Assembly (NCBI RefSeq): GCF_000297095.1
Contig: NZ_AEEA01000015.1
Location: 1-42,367 of the forward strand
From: Treponema primitia ZAS-1
Lineage (GTDB): Bacteria; Spirochaetota; Spirochaetia; Treponematales; Breznakiellaceae
Reading direction: 5' to 3'
Length of the DNA: 42,367 nucleotides
Positions 1 to 8,028 of this stretch are shown piece after piece. Within the stretch, counting starts at the first letter, position 1. Every line of letters starts with the position of its first letter. The notes under the pieces were generated by a model. The model did not search any database, was not told the origin of the DNA, and worked only from the letters and a program-made list of their open reading frames with translations. The position numbers and the translations under genes are program-made.

Positions 1-1
1 C

Positions 2-1459
2 GCAGCTGCTCCGGCCCGAACCCCAACACCCACTCCGGCCCCGGTAACGCCGGTCCCCGCGGCTGCCCCGGCCCAGGATTCCGACGAGGATGAATTTACC
101 TACGACTGGGACGCCGTCATTGAGGAGCCGCCGGATTTCGTCGACCCCTATGCGCGGGAAACTCCGGTGCAAAATGCGCCCGCAGCGCCTGCCCCTGCGG
201 CTGCCCCGGTTGCACCTGTGGCTGCCCCGGCCCAAACCCCAACGCCTGCTTCGGTAACGCCGGCTGCCCCAGCGGCAGTTCTGGCTGAACCCCTAAGCCC
301 GCAGGATCCGCAAACGCCGGGGGCTATCCTTGTCCAGGGTAAAAACTACCGTATTTATTCCGATGGAGATAAGGCGGATGCAGAATTACTGTTAAAGGAA
401 ATGGAACTGCGGCTGGATCTTTATAACCGGCTCTTCCGTTTTGACCTCGCCACGGTCAGCGGGCCCCTGCAGGTCCGGTCCATCAGCGATGGTGAGGCGT
501 ACAAAAACTATGTCCAGCCGCGGCTTGGCGAAACGCCGGTCTTCCCCTCCGGAGCTGTGTATTTTCACTACAACCGGGAGGATATACGTGAACTGGTGAT
601 ACACCGGGGAAGCGCTGAGGAAGCGGCCATGGTTTCCCATCAGGCTTTTATCCAATACCTTCGGGCTTTTATTGCCAATCCCCCCTCCTGGATGCAGGAT
701 GGGTTCGCCATTGTTTTCAGCACCCTGTATTTTGATACATCCTCCCAGGAATTGATGTACGACGAAAATCTTAGCTGGTTGAACATGGTAAAAAGCCTGG
801 CGAACAATGCGGCGGAACCTGAGGCCATACTCCTTTCGGATACGGAAGAATATACCGGGGGACCCATAGAAAATTTTAAGCCCCTGGCCTGGTCTCTGGC
901 TTCCTTCTTCCTGAATTACGATAACGAAGATTATTTCAGAACCCTTACGGAGATGTTTCTGTTCCTTTCCCCAAACGCCACGGCGGATAGAAATTCCCGG
1001 GCCGCCGTAAAACGGCTGACGCTCTGGACTGATTTTGAGAAACTCACCTCAGATTACCATACTTATCTGGCTTCCCGCAGGACCTTTGCGGAACTTATGG
1101 ACGCCGGACAAAGGGCCTACACCGCCGGAGACCATGCAAGCGCCGAGGCATCCTTCACCAAAGCCCTTTCAGCGCATCCCAACCAAACCGCCCCCTACTA
1201 CTACCTTGGTCTCCTGGCCTATAATGAAAAAAACTTCACCAAGGCGGAGGAGTTTTACAACACCGCCCTGAAACACAGTTCCGCTAACGGCGCTGCCAAC
1301 GTCACAGATTCCGCACTGATCCAGTACGCCCTGGGACTCAATGCAGTTTCCGCAGGACATAACGCCGACGGGAGACGCTGGCTGGAACAGGCGGCCGCCG
1401 CCGCGCCGGACAGGTATGGGGAAAAGGCGGGGAAAGTGCTGGAGCGGCTGAAACCTTAG
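2..1459 (+). CDS. Pro/Ala-rich protein with degenerate peptidase-MA-like domain and C-terminal TPRs (5' partial)
   Basis: The reading frame is open from the window edge, so the true start lies upstream; the GTG at 167 is internal. The visible part begins with a Pro/Ala linker interrupted by an acidic stretch (DSDEDEFTYDWD, about 77-120), followed by a second Pro/Ala block. A globular domain at about 330-1050 resembles the gluzincin 'peptidase MA' fold, with the PPSWMQDGFA motif that in active members follows HExxH. The HExxH position here reads HQAFI (about 637-651), so the catalytic Glu and second His are missing and the domain is probably not a peptidase. Two TPR-like helical pairs follow (AGDHASAEASFTKAL, KNFTKAEEFYNTAL). 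The cell location cannot be judged without the N-terminus. The gene converges with the esterase gene across a 41-nt gap. The function is unknown; the fold assignment is an inference from motif layout. Confidence 0.75.
   Translation, partial: AAAPARTPTPTPAPVTPVPAAAPAQDSDEDEFTYDWDAVIEEPPDFVDPYARETPVQNAPAAPAPAAAPVAPVAAPAQTPTPASVTPAAPAAVLAEPLSPQDPQTPGAILVQGKNYRIYSDGDKADAELLLKEMELRLDLYNRLFRFDLATVSGPLQVRSISDGEAYKNYVQPRLGETPVFPSGAVYFHYNREDIRELVIHRGSAEEAAMVSHQAFIQYLRAFIANPPSWMQDGFAIVFSTLYFDTSSQELMYDENLSWLNMVKSLANNAAEPEAILLSDTEEYTGGPIENFKPLAWSLASFFLNYDNEDYFRTLTEMFLFLSPNATADRNSRAAVKRLTLWTDFEKLTSDYHTYLASRRTFAELMDAGQRAYTAGDHASAEASFTKALSAHPNQTAPYYYLGLLAYNEKNFTKAEEFYNTALKHSSANGAANVTDSALIQYALGLNAVSAGHNADGRRWLEQAAAAAPDRYGEKAGKVLERLKP
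5..275 (+). repeat. Pro/Ala-coding repeats
   Basis: Blocks at about 5-75 and 215-275 share the core GCTGCYCCGGCCCRAACCCC and a following GGTAACGCCGG. They encode Pro/Ala linkers on either side of the acidic segment. The two copies look like a duplicated linker cassette and may vary in length between strains. Confidence 0.5.
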
Positions 1460-1500
1460 GGATCAGCAAGCCCTGCCAACCGGATTAGGACAGGTTTAGT

Positions 1501-2901
1501 CTATTTTAACTTTTGCGCAAAAAGCCAATGCCGGATACCGGCGTTTGCAAAACTTGCCCGGTGGGTAAGGTGCCCGTCGGGTACGACGGAACCTCTGATA
1601 TATTCAACGTAAATCATAGATGCGCCCAAAGCCTTAGCCCTTGTTATGGTATCATCGGCCTGTTTTTTTGCCGCTCCACCCCGGAGCGCCGCATCCCATG
1701 CATTTTCACCGGTGCTCCGGTATACCATGACCCCTAACCGTTCTAATTGATCCATCATGGCGATCATATTCTCTTTGATGAAATCATACGATTCGTCCTC
1801 AGCTACGGTAAAGAACAAAGGTTTAGCCCGCATCTTTTCGATCGTTGCATCGGTAAATTTAGCCCCCGACGCAAAAGACAAACCAGCGGCAAATATATCC
1901 GGCCGTTCTACTAAAGCTGCGGCGGCGCCACCGCCTCCCATTGAATGACCTGTCACATATATCCTGTTGGTATCGATATTGTAGGAAGGTATAACAGTAT
2001 TTATCATAGTATTGATAGCGGCCCGCAAACTTTTTGAAGGATGGGTATAACCTGTACCTTCCGTATCCTTCAGATACGTATACCACCCAAATTCTTCAAA
2101 TATTCCAGTACCCCGTTCTTCCGTAACCGGACACTGGGGGATCATTAAAAAACAAGGCGTTTCTTTTTGCGCCTCCTCTTTTATATATTCCTGCGCCTGC
2201 CTGTAGGCGCTTACCGTTGCCCGGTTATCGTACCCCGATTCACCGGCGCCATGCAGAAAAAACACAAGGGGAAGATCCTTCAGACCTTCGGACTTAATTT
2301 CGTAACCCCCGGGTATATAGAGATTGTAATTAATGACAATGCCCGTACCGGGGTCATTATAGGTACCCTGATGTAAATCATCCACAATCTCGATATACTG
2401 ATCATCATTTACCCTATTAAAGGGGGCAATTTTTCTACCGTCAAAATTAAATACCGTTTCAAGTTGACGGACCGACAGAACAATCGGCAATTCAACTGCC
2501 CAATTGCCAAAATCACCCCCCTCAGAACTGTGCCTATAGATTCCGGTTGGTTCCTTAAACTCGTTGGAATCAGGGGCCTCATTAACAAGCAATTCAATAA
2601 ATAAATACGTACCCCGGAGAGAAATATCGTTCCTATTGCCGGAATTATTTACATAGCTATGGATAACCCTACGTCCCGGTACCTGAAAGTATGCCGGCAA
2701 GAAGAGGCCCGCTTGAATTTCCCCGGTAAATTCTATCCGTATCGCCGTTGTAACCAACCCATCCTCAAATATTTTACCAATAGCGGTGATATGCAGGGGT
2801 ACTATAAATTCACGACCATTCTTAAAATCGGGGCAACCAAGGTAGTGAAAAGTAACATCATCTACGCTGTTCGCATTTAAGCCCTTATTAGTTATATCCA
2901 C
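1501..2901 (-). CDS. Predicted esterase/peptidase of the COG4099 type (alpha/beta hydrolase)
   Basis: A 466-residue alpha/beta hydrolase. Residues 1-165 form a beta-rich N-terminal region, and the hydrolase domain starts near residue 175. The motif HGAGESG (217-223) gives the oxyanion-hole strand. GHSMGGGG carries the nucleophile Ser320, an Asp near 369 (AEDESYD) may be the acid, and His444 or His447 (PDGHLTHR) completes the triad. No signal peptide is visible, so a cytoplasmic location is likely. The GTG start is chosen because AAGGAG lies 7 nt upstream. The gene follows the ABC ATPase stop by 18 nt and closes the importer operon, which suggests it removes acyl groups or cleaves an ester in the imported compound. 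That role is inferred from context only; the natural substrate cannot be read from the sequence. Confidence 0.8.
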   Translation of the reverse strand: MDITNKGLNANSVDDVTFHYLGCPDFKNGREFIVPLHITAIGKIFEDGLVTTAIRIEFTGEIQAGLFLPAYFQVPGRRVIHSYVNNSGNRNDISLRGTYLFIELLVNEAPDSNEFKEPTGIYRHSSEGGDFGNWAVELPIVLSVRQLETVFNFDGRKIAPFNRVNDDQYIEIVDDLHQGTYNDPGTGIVINYNLYIPGGYEIKSEGLKDLPLVFFLHGAGESGYDNRATVSAYRQAQEYIKEEAQKETPCFLMIPQCPVTEERGTGIFEEFGWYTYLKDTEGTGYTHPSKSLRAAINTMINTVIPSYNIDTNRIYVTGHSMGGGGAAAALVERPDIFAAGLSFASGAKFTDATIEKMRAKPLFFTVAEDESYDFIKENMIAMMDQLERLGVMVYRSTGENAWDAALRGGAAKKQADDTITRAKALGASMIYVEYIRGSVVPDGHLTHRASFANAGIRHWLFAQKLK

Positions 2902-2919
2902 AGAAACACTCCTTCCTAA

Positions 2920-4422
2920 TCAGACAATCATACTGCCTATGGTATAACTGATCTCTTCATAGGGTATGCTTCTGTCATTGAGGGGAATCTCCCCCTGTAT
3001 TTTATAATCCTTCATTACGATAATGCGGCGGGCCAGGGAAATCATTTCCGGCATATCCGACGAAATAAGGATGATCGACTTTCCGTGTTTTTTTGCCAGA
3101 TCCCAGATCACATTATGAATATTCCGCTTTGCACCGACATCAACCCCAACCGTCGGTTCATCAATGATGAGTATATCACACCCCGCGGCAAGCCATTTTC
3201 CGATAGAAACCTTTTGCTGATTCCCCCCGGAAAGCTGTTCCACCCTGGTTGTTAGTTTTGGGGTCTTGACCTGCATACTATCAACGTACTGCCTGGAGGT
3301 GTTTTCAATTTTTTTCAGATTTAATAATTTCAGTTTACTCCTATGGGATTGAAGAGAGGGAATAGTAATATTTTCTTTTACCGAAAAGGGTAATATCAAC
3401 CCCTCTTCTTTGCGATTTTCTGAAACATAGCCAATACCGTATTTATTAAGCGCATCCTGCATACCCTTTATTTTTGCAAGCTGCCCGTTAACATATATCT
3501 TCCCATTATCAAGCCTGTCTGCGCCAATAATAAGCCGCGCCAATTCTGTTCTGCCCGCGCCTATAAGCCCATAAAACCCCAGAATTTCCCCTCTGTGGAG
3601 TTCAAAATTGATACCCTCAAAAAGATCCTGCCGGTAAAGATTTTCAACCTTTAACACCACCTCATCATTCAGATCAAGCTGGCCAAAATCATCAATTTCC
3701 TCTTCCCTGCCTATCATCATTTTGACAATGTCCTGGCGGGTCACATCCTTACAGTCCCGGGTTCCGATGTATTTTCCATCCCGGAGCACCGATATCTTAT
3801 CGCAAATACTTACTACTTCCTCAATTTTATGGGATACAAAGATTATACTATGATTTTTTGCTTTAAGATCCCGTAAAAGGGTAAAAAGAGTTTCCGCCTC
3901 ATATTTAGTCAGGGAACTGGTGGGTTCATCAAAAAAAATGTATTTCGAATTGGATGAAAGCGCCTTTGCAATCTGAATAAGCTGCTTTTGTGCCGCCGTA
4001 AGCTTATCCACCTTTGCGGTAGGTGAAAGCTTTAATCCCACCATATCCAGGTATTTTTGCGACTCCTGTTTAATTAAATTCCAGTTAACAAAAACACCAT
4101 GGTCAGAATAATTTTTTAATCTATCAAGTATCATGTTTTCAGCAATAGTAGCGTCAGGTATAAGCTGTATTTCCTGGTTAACGATGTTGATATCGTAGGC
4201 AACGGCATCATCAAATCCGCGCAGACGCAGCAATTCATCGTCAATATATACTCCCCCATCATCGGGCTTGTATATTCCGGTGATAATCTTGAGGAGTGTG
4301 GATTTACCAGCCCCATTTTCTCCCATCAGGGCATGGATCTCACCCCTTTTGAACTGCAAGGAAACATCATTCAACGCGCGCACCCCGGGAAATATTTTTG
4401 TTATATTCCTGACTTCAAGCAT
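2920..4422 (-). CDS. Sugar ABC importer ATPase, RbsA/MglA type (two NBDs)
   Basis: A 500-residue fused double ATPase that powers sugar uptake with the adjacent permease and binding protein. NBD1 has Walker A GENGAGKST and Walker B FFDEPTSSL, with a weak signature (LTAAQKQ). NBD2 has a modified P-loop GLIGAGRTE, the full signature LSGGNQQK and IIDEPTVGVD, the usual asymmetry of this family. The start is set at the ATG of MLEVRNITKIF: GGAG lies 9 nt upstream, and the longer frame starting at 4506 would have to be translated through the stem-loop at 4466-4500. The gene follows the binding-protein gene by about 97 nt. The substrate is not determinable from the ATPase. Confidence 0.93.
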   Translation of the reverse strand: MLEVRNITKIFPGVRALNDVSLQFKRGEIHALMGENGAGKSTLLKIITGIYKPDDGGVYIDDELLRLRGFDDAVAYDINIVNQEIQLIPDATIAENMILDRLKNYSDHGVFVNWNLIKQESQKYLDMVGLKLSPTAKVDKLTAAQKQLIQIAKALSSNSKYIFFDEPTSSLTKYEAETLFTLLRDLKAKNHSIIFVSHKIEEVVSICDKISVLRDGKYIGTRDCKDVTRQDIVKMMIGREEEIDDFGQLDLNDEVVLKVENLYRQDLFEGINFELHRGEILGFYGLIGAGRTELARLIIGADRLDNGKIYVNGQLAKIKGMQDALNKYGIGYVSENRKEEGLILPFSVKENITIPSLQSHRSKLKLLNLKKIENTSRQYVDSMQVKTPKLTTRVEQLSGGNQQKVSIGKWLAAGCDILIIDEPTVGVDVGAKRNIHNVIWDLAKKHGKSIILISSDMPEMISLARRIIVMKDYKIQGEIPLNDRSIPYEEISYTIGSMIV

Positions 4423-4462
4423 CGAAGGTAACTCCAAATTCCGTTTTGTTAAAACTTCAACC

Positions 4463-4500
4463 AAAAAGCCTGAACCGGAGAAAACCGCCGGCTCAGGCTT
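4463..4500 (-). terminator. Intercistronic stem-loop with T-tract after the binding-protein gene
   Basis: On the minus strand AAGCCTGAGCCGG and CCGGTTCAGGCTT form a 13-bp stem with one G-T pair and a 9-nt loop, followed by TTTTTGG. It lies between the binding-protein stop and the ATPase ribosome-binding site. It is probably a leaky terminator or a 3'-end stabiliser that lets the binding protein be made in excess. Confidence 0.75.
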
Positions 4501-4518
4501 AAACATTGGGTTAAACCC

Positions 4519-5520
4519 TTACTTTGTAAGGTATTCGGTATACAAATTATTCTTAATTTTCTGGGTCATGGCGTTGATATCATTAGCATAGGAATCAACA
4601 TTGTCCTTGGTTACCATAACGGTGCCGGAGTCAATAAAATACTTGCCCGGGCGCGGCTTTGCTCCGTCGTGCATAGCCTTTAAAATTTCCAATGAAAGAT
4701 AGGTCTGTCCATAGGGATTCTGAGCAACCGTACCATAGATGGTTCCTTTTTTAATTGCATTAAGGGTGCCTTCTTCGGTATCAATGGTAACTGCAAATAT
4801 CTGCCGGTTCATGCCATCCAATACAGAGATAAGCCCCTGGGTTGCTATCATGCCGGTGGAAACAACCCCCATAGCATCGGGATTGGCGGTAAGAATATCA
4901 GTCGCCTTCTGGGTAGCTGCGTCGATCGCTTCGATGCCGGCGGTTTCCCTATAGGTTATGCCCCTTTCGGTACAGGCCTGTTTTACCCCTTCCTGGCGGA
5001 GAACCGTATTAGGATCGGTTAAAACTTCCAGGATATTAAGAAGCGTTCCCTTACCACCCATCTTATCGATGACCGTGATCGCCGCATCGTATGCAGCCTG
5101 CCTGACATCCGTTGCAAGACAGAAAGCGGCGGTTGTATCGGTCCCCTTGGGATTAGAAGTTGAGCTATCGGCGCCAATATTAATAATATTGATACCACGC
5201 TTTGTCAATTCTTCAAAAAGGCCGTTTACCCCAGGCAGGGGGTATATGGTAATGGCGTTAAAACCGTTAGCCGCCACCAGGGCGTTAACTTTTTCAGATT
5301 CGGTGTTTATCGAAAACTCCGGACCGTATTCAACGGTTACCTTATTACCGGTGTCCTTCACCCAGGCAGTAGAACCTGTTTGAAGATCATTAAAATACGA
5401 ATGGGGCGCCGGAAAATAAAATAACACCTTAAATTCTCCACCGCCTGCCTGCTTATTGCCGCCGCCAAAGGCTGCAAAAGCAGTCATCATCATAAGAAAA
5501 ATCAAACCTAACTTTTTCAT
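4519..5520 (-). CDS. Sugar ABC importer periplasmic binding protein (Peripla_BP_4 type)
   Basis: A 333-residue exported binding protein of the ribose/galactose-like class. The leader is MKKLGLIFLMMMTAFAAFGGG. It has no lipobox Cys, so it is a cleaved periplasmic protein rather than a lipoprotein. The body shows the alternating two-lobe pattern of this class: KVLFYFPAPHSYF at the start, INIINIGADSS in the first lobe, and a hinge-proximal MGVVSTGMIATQGL. The start is the ATG at 5520 because GGAGG lies 5 nt upstream; the in-frame ATG at 5535 precedes that site. It lies between the permease and ATPase genes and is followed by a stem-loop. The ligand is unknown, probably a monosaccharide. Confidence 0.9.
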   Translation of the reverse strand: MKKLGLIFLMMMTAFAAFGGGNKQAGGGEFKVLFYFPAPHSYFNDLQTGSTAWVKDTGNKVTVEYGPEFSINTESEKVNALVAANGFNAITIYPLPGVNGLFEELTKRGINIINIGADSSTSNPKGTDTTAAFCLATDVRQAAYDAAITVIDKMGGKGTLLNILEVLTDPNTVLRQEGVKQACTERGITYRETAGIEAIDAATQKATDILTANPDAMGVVSTGMIATQGLISVLDGMNRQIFAVTIDTEEGTLNAIKKGTIYGTVAQNPYGQTYLSLEILKAMHDGAKPRPGKYFIDSGTVMVTKDNVDSYANDINAMTQKIKNNLYTEYLTK

Positions 5521-5568
5521 ACATTCCTCCATCACAATTTATTTCAGACGTCATTACATAACGCTTGA

Positions 5569-6597
5569 TTACTTTACCGTTTCTTCCCTATTCCGCTTTT
5601 CCTTTTGATAGGCCCGGCGTTTGTTGTACTCCGATAAGAGCGCCCCTATACTGGTAAAGGATACGGAGACTAAAAGGATGATCCCCAAATAAACCTGCTC
5701 AAAATAAGAATTGGCATTGATCATTACCAGTCCATTCTTAATAAAAACAATAAGAAAGGCGCTTGCGATGAGGCCAAAGGGACTGATTATGCCGCCCTTC
5801 AAGGATGTGCCGCCGATAACCGCTACCGCGAAGGAATAGATCATCCAATCGGCGCCAACACCGGGATTCGCAGACCCGTCCTTTGAAACTACTGCAATCG
5901 CAGCGATGGCGGCTGAAATTCCCGAAAGGCAGTTTGCAACTAAAATAGTACGATCCGTATTGACCGCGGACATTCTGGCCGCAATTTCATTACCACCGGT
6001 AGCCAGAATTCTGCGGCCAAGGACCGTCTGTCTAAAAAAAATAAAAGTGATAACAAGAATAATAAGCGCCAGGATAAGCATATAGGGTATTACAGAAAAT
6101 AAACTGCCGCGTCCAAGCCACTGATAGGTGGTAGGAATTTTATTATAGGGCATACCCTTTGAAATACCAACCGTAAGTCCTTGAAAAACAAAGCTGGTAG
6201 ACAGGGTAACCACAAATGAATTAAGCCGCAGCCTTGTTATCAGGGTTCCGTTTATTAATCCCGCAGTAATACCAACCAGGATCGCCAAAATAACCGCAAC
6301 AGTGGGCGGGAGATTGTTCTGCATGGCTAAGCCAAGGGTTACAACCGACATACTGCCGATATAGCCGATTGACAGATTCATCCCGCCCACGATGAGGGCC
6401 ATGCTTTGGGCAAGGGCCAGAAAAATATAATGCGACGCTGTCCGGGACATATTGAAAATATTGAAGGCGCTTAAAAAGTTCGGAGAGGATATGGCAAAAA
6501 TGATTGCCAAAAAAAGGGTTGCCCCAACAACTGGAACCTCACTCCGTCCGGTGATCCTTTTAGTCAACCCTTTAAAACCAAACTGTTCCTGCCCCAT
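5569..6597 (-). CDS. Sugar ABC importer permease (RbsC type)
   Basis: A 342-residue polytopic membrane protein of the BPD_transp_2 family. Hydrophobic segments run throughout. The family motifs MALIVGGMNLSIGYIG (near the N-terminus) and FAVAVIGGTSLKGG (near the C-terminus, ATPase-coupling region) are present. The only permease of this operon, it probably acts as a homodimer. The ATG at 6597 is preceded by GGAG with an 8-nt spacer; the longer frame begins with a TTG lying between the promoter and this site and is unlikely. First gene of the operon, with the promoter just upstream at 6631-6659. Confidence 0.92.
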   Translation of the reverse strand: MGQEQFGFKGLTKRITGRSEVPVVGATLFLAIIFAISSPNFLSAFNIFNMSRTASHYIFLALAQSMALIVGGMNLSIGYIGSMSVVTLGLAMQNNLPPTVAVILAILVGITAGLINGTLITRLRLNSFVVTLSTSFVFQGLTVGISKGMPYNKIPTTYQWLGRGSLFSVIPYMLILALIILVITFIFFRQTVLGRRILATGGNEIAARMSAVNTDRTILVANCLSGISAAIAAIAVVSKDGSANPGVGADWMIYSFAVAVIGGTSLKGGIISPFGLIASAFLIVFIKNGLVMINANSYFEQVYLGIILLVSVSFTSIGALLSEYNKRRAYQKEKRNREETVK

Positions 6598-6630
6598 CTT
6601 TAACGCTCCAACCCACTTAAATGCTGCCAA

Positions 6631-6659
6631 AGTATACCATAATTATTAATTTATGTCAA
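6631..6659 (-). promoter_or_regulatory. Sigma70 promoter of the permease-SBP-ATPase-esterase operon
   Basis: On the minus strand TTGACA (6659-6654), a 17-nt spacer and TATACT (6636-6631) form a near-consensus promoter. The permease ATG follows about 33 nt after the -10 box. Confidence 0.85.
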
Positions 6660-6668
6660 TATCACCAG

Positions 6669-6697
6669 TGTACAAACGGGAATTCCTGGTTTATAAT
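6669..6697 (+). promoter_or_regulatory. Divergent promoter of the URO-D-like gene at 6717
   Basis: TATAAT at 6692-6697 is a perfect -10 box. A weak -35 (TGTACA, 6669-6674) lies 17 nt upstream. The start codon is 20 nt downstream with GGGAG as ribosome-binding site. The two divergent -35 elements lie back to back, so one regulator bound here could affect both transcripts. Confidence 0.65.
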
Positions 6698-6716
6698 CAT
6701 TTAAAGGGAGTTTTAA

Positions 6717-8000
6717 ATGAAAAGTCTCGAACAGGATCGGGAGATTTTGCGCTGTCTGGCACAAAAAGTTGCGGAGATCGCCGCACTGCCAATACAAGAG
6801 GAAAAGAAACGGCTGTGGCGCGCGCTCAACGGGCTTAAACCGGAGCGCCCCATGGTGAGCTTTGATCAGGTTTGCTGGAACGAACTGAATATCGAGGGCA
6901 AGCTTACCCTGGGCTGCGAGGATCCCGAATGCCGGATATATGAGGACCGGTTCCGCAAAATCCTTTTCCAGTGGGAATATTTTCCCGCGGATATGGTGGT
7001 GGAAGATTATATCCGGGTGGCAATGGCGATTGACGGCGCCCCCTCCACGGTGAACAACGTACCCGGCGCCCTGTTCGGCATGAAAATCCAGGAACAAACC
7101 CTGTCCACCGACAGGGCCAACGATGTGGTCAGTCATCATTACGAGAATCAGTTCAAGTCCATTGACGATGTAATGCAAAAAATACAAATGCCGGTAATCA
7201 GCCATAACGCCTCTGAAACCAAGCGCCGCATGGAAAAAGCCCAATGGCTCTTTGACGGCATCTTGCCCCTGCGGGAAGAAGGCTGGGGCTACGACGCGTA
7301 CCTTTCGTGCTGGGACCCCATCGCCATGTGGATGAGCATAACCGATTTGCTCTACGGTCTCATTGATGAACCGGAGAAGATGCATGCCCTTATCAAACGG
7401 ATGGTTGAAGCCTATATGTCCATGCTGGATCAACTGGAGGCCCAAAACCTGATTTACCGCTATCCCCAGGCACTGATCCATACCACCGGCGCATGGACCG
7501 ACGATCTGCCGGCAAGCGGTTATGGCCAGCGTAATCCGGGAACAGGGGATCTCTGGATGTACGCCATGGCCCAGCCCCTCATTACCGTATCCCCGGCCAT
7601 GTTTGAAGAGTACGAGTTCAACTACCTTTTGCCGCTTTTTGAGCGTTTCGGTCTGGTGTATTACGGTTGCTGCGAACCCCTGGAACTCAAGATGAAAATA
7701 GTAAAGCGTATTCCGCATTTACGAAAGGTCTCGGTCAGCCCCTGGGCTAACCGGGAATTATGCGCGGAACAGCTCGGCGTGGATTATGTGGTTTCAAACA
7801 AACCCAACCCCGCTTTTTTGGCCGAAGATTCTTTCGATGGGGAACGGGTGAAAAAGGATCTGGAAAGGACCAGATCGATCTGTACGCAGTACCGCTGCCC
7901 TGTGGAGTTCATTTTCAAGGATATCAGCACCATACGGAACGATCCACGGCGCCTCACGGAAGAAGCGGAAATCGCCATGCGGGTTGCAATGGATTCTTGA
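6717..8000 (+). CDS. URO-D-superfamily protein (uroporphyrinogen decarboxylase/methyltransferase-like)
   Basis: A 427-residue cytoplasmic protein that I place in the URO-D/cobalamin-independent methionine-synthase barrel superfamily from its overall pattern: N-terminal 'LNGLKPERPMVSFDQ', central 'YGLIDEPEKMHALIKRM' and C-terminal barrel strands. Where MtaA-type methyltransferases have the zinc motif HxC, this protein reads YYGCCEPLELK, so the His is a Tyr and two adjacent Cys are present. It is therefore probably neither a haem-pathway decarboxylase nor a canonical zinc methyltransferase. The start has GGGAG 6 nt upstream. It diverges from the importer operon at 6597 and converges on another URO-D gene with only 28 nt between stops. 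A role in metabolism of the imported compound is an inference from location. Confidence 0.72.
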   Translation: MKSLEQDREILRCLAQKVAEIAALPIQEEKKRLWRALNGLKPERPMVSFDQVCWNELNIEGKLTLGCEDPECRIYEDRFRKILFQWEYFPADMVVEDYIRVAMAIDGAPSTVNNVPGALFGMKIQEQTLSTDRANDVVSHHYENQFKSIDDVMQKIQMPVISHNASETKRRMEKAQWLFDGILPLREEGWGYDAYLSCWDPIAMWMSITDLLYGLIDEPEKMHALIKRMVEAYMSMLDQLEAQNLIYRYPQALIHTTGAWTDDLPASGYGQRNPGTGDLWMYAMAQPLITVSPAMFEEYEFNYLLPLFERFGLVYYGCCEPLELKMKIVKRIPHLRKVSVSPWANRELCAEQLGVDYVVSNKPNPAFLAEDSFDGERVKKDLERTRSICTQYRCPVEFIFKDISTIRNDPRRLTEEAEIAMRVAMDS

Positions 8001-8028
8001 GCTCCTTATACGGCGCCTGCCCGATTAC

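Noticed and set aside
4422..4506. N-terminal extension of the first ABC ATPase (start at 4506)
   Set aside because: It would be translated through the terminator-like stem-loop and adds residues not in the family; the ATG at 4422 has a good ribosome-binding site.
6651..7718. 355-residue open frame antisense to the URO-D-like gene
   Set aside because: It mirrors the conserved plus-strand gene, has no ribosome-binding site and shows low-complexity His/Gly-rich composition typical of antisense frames.
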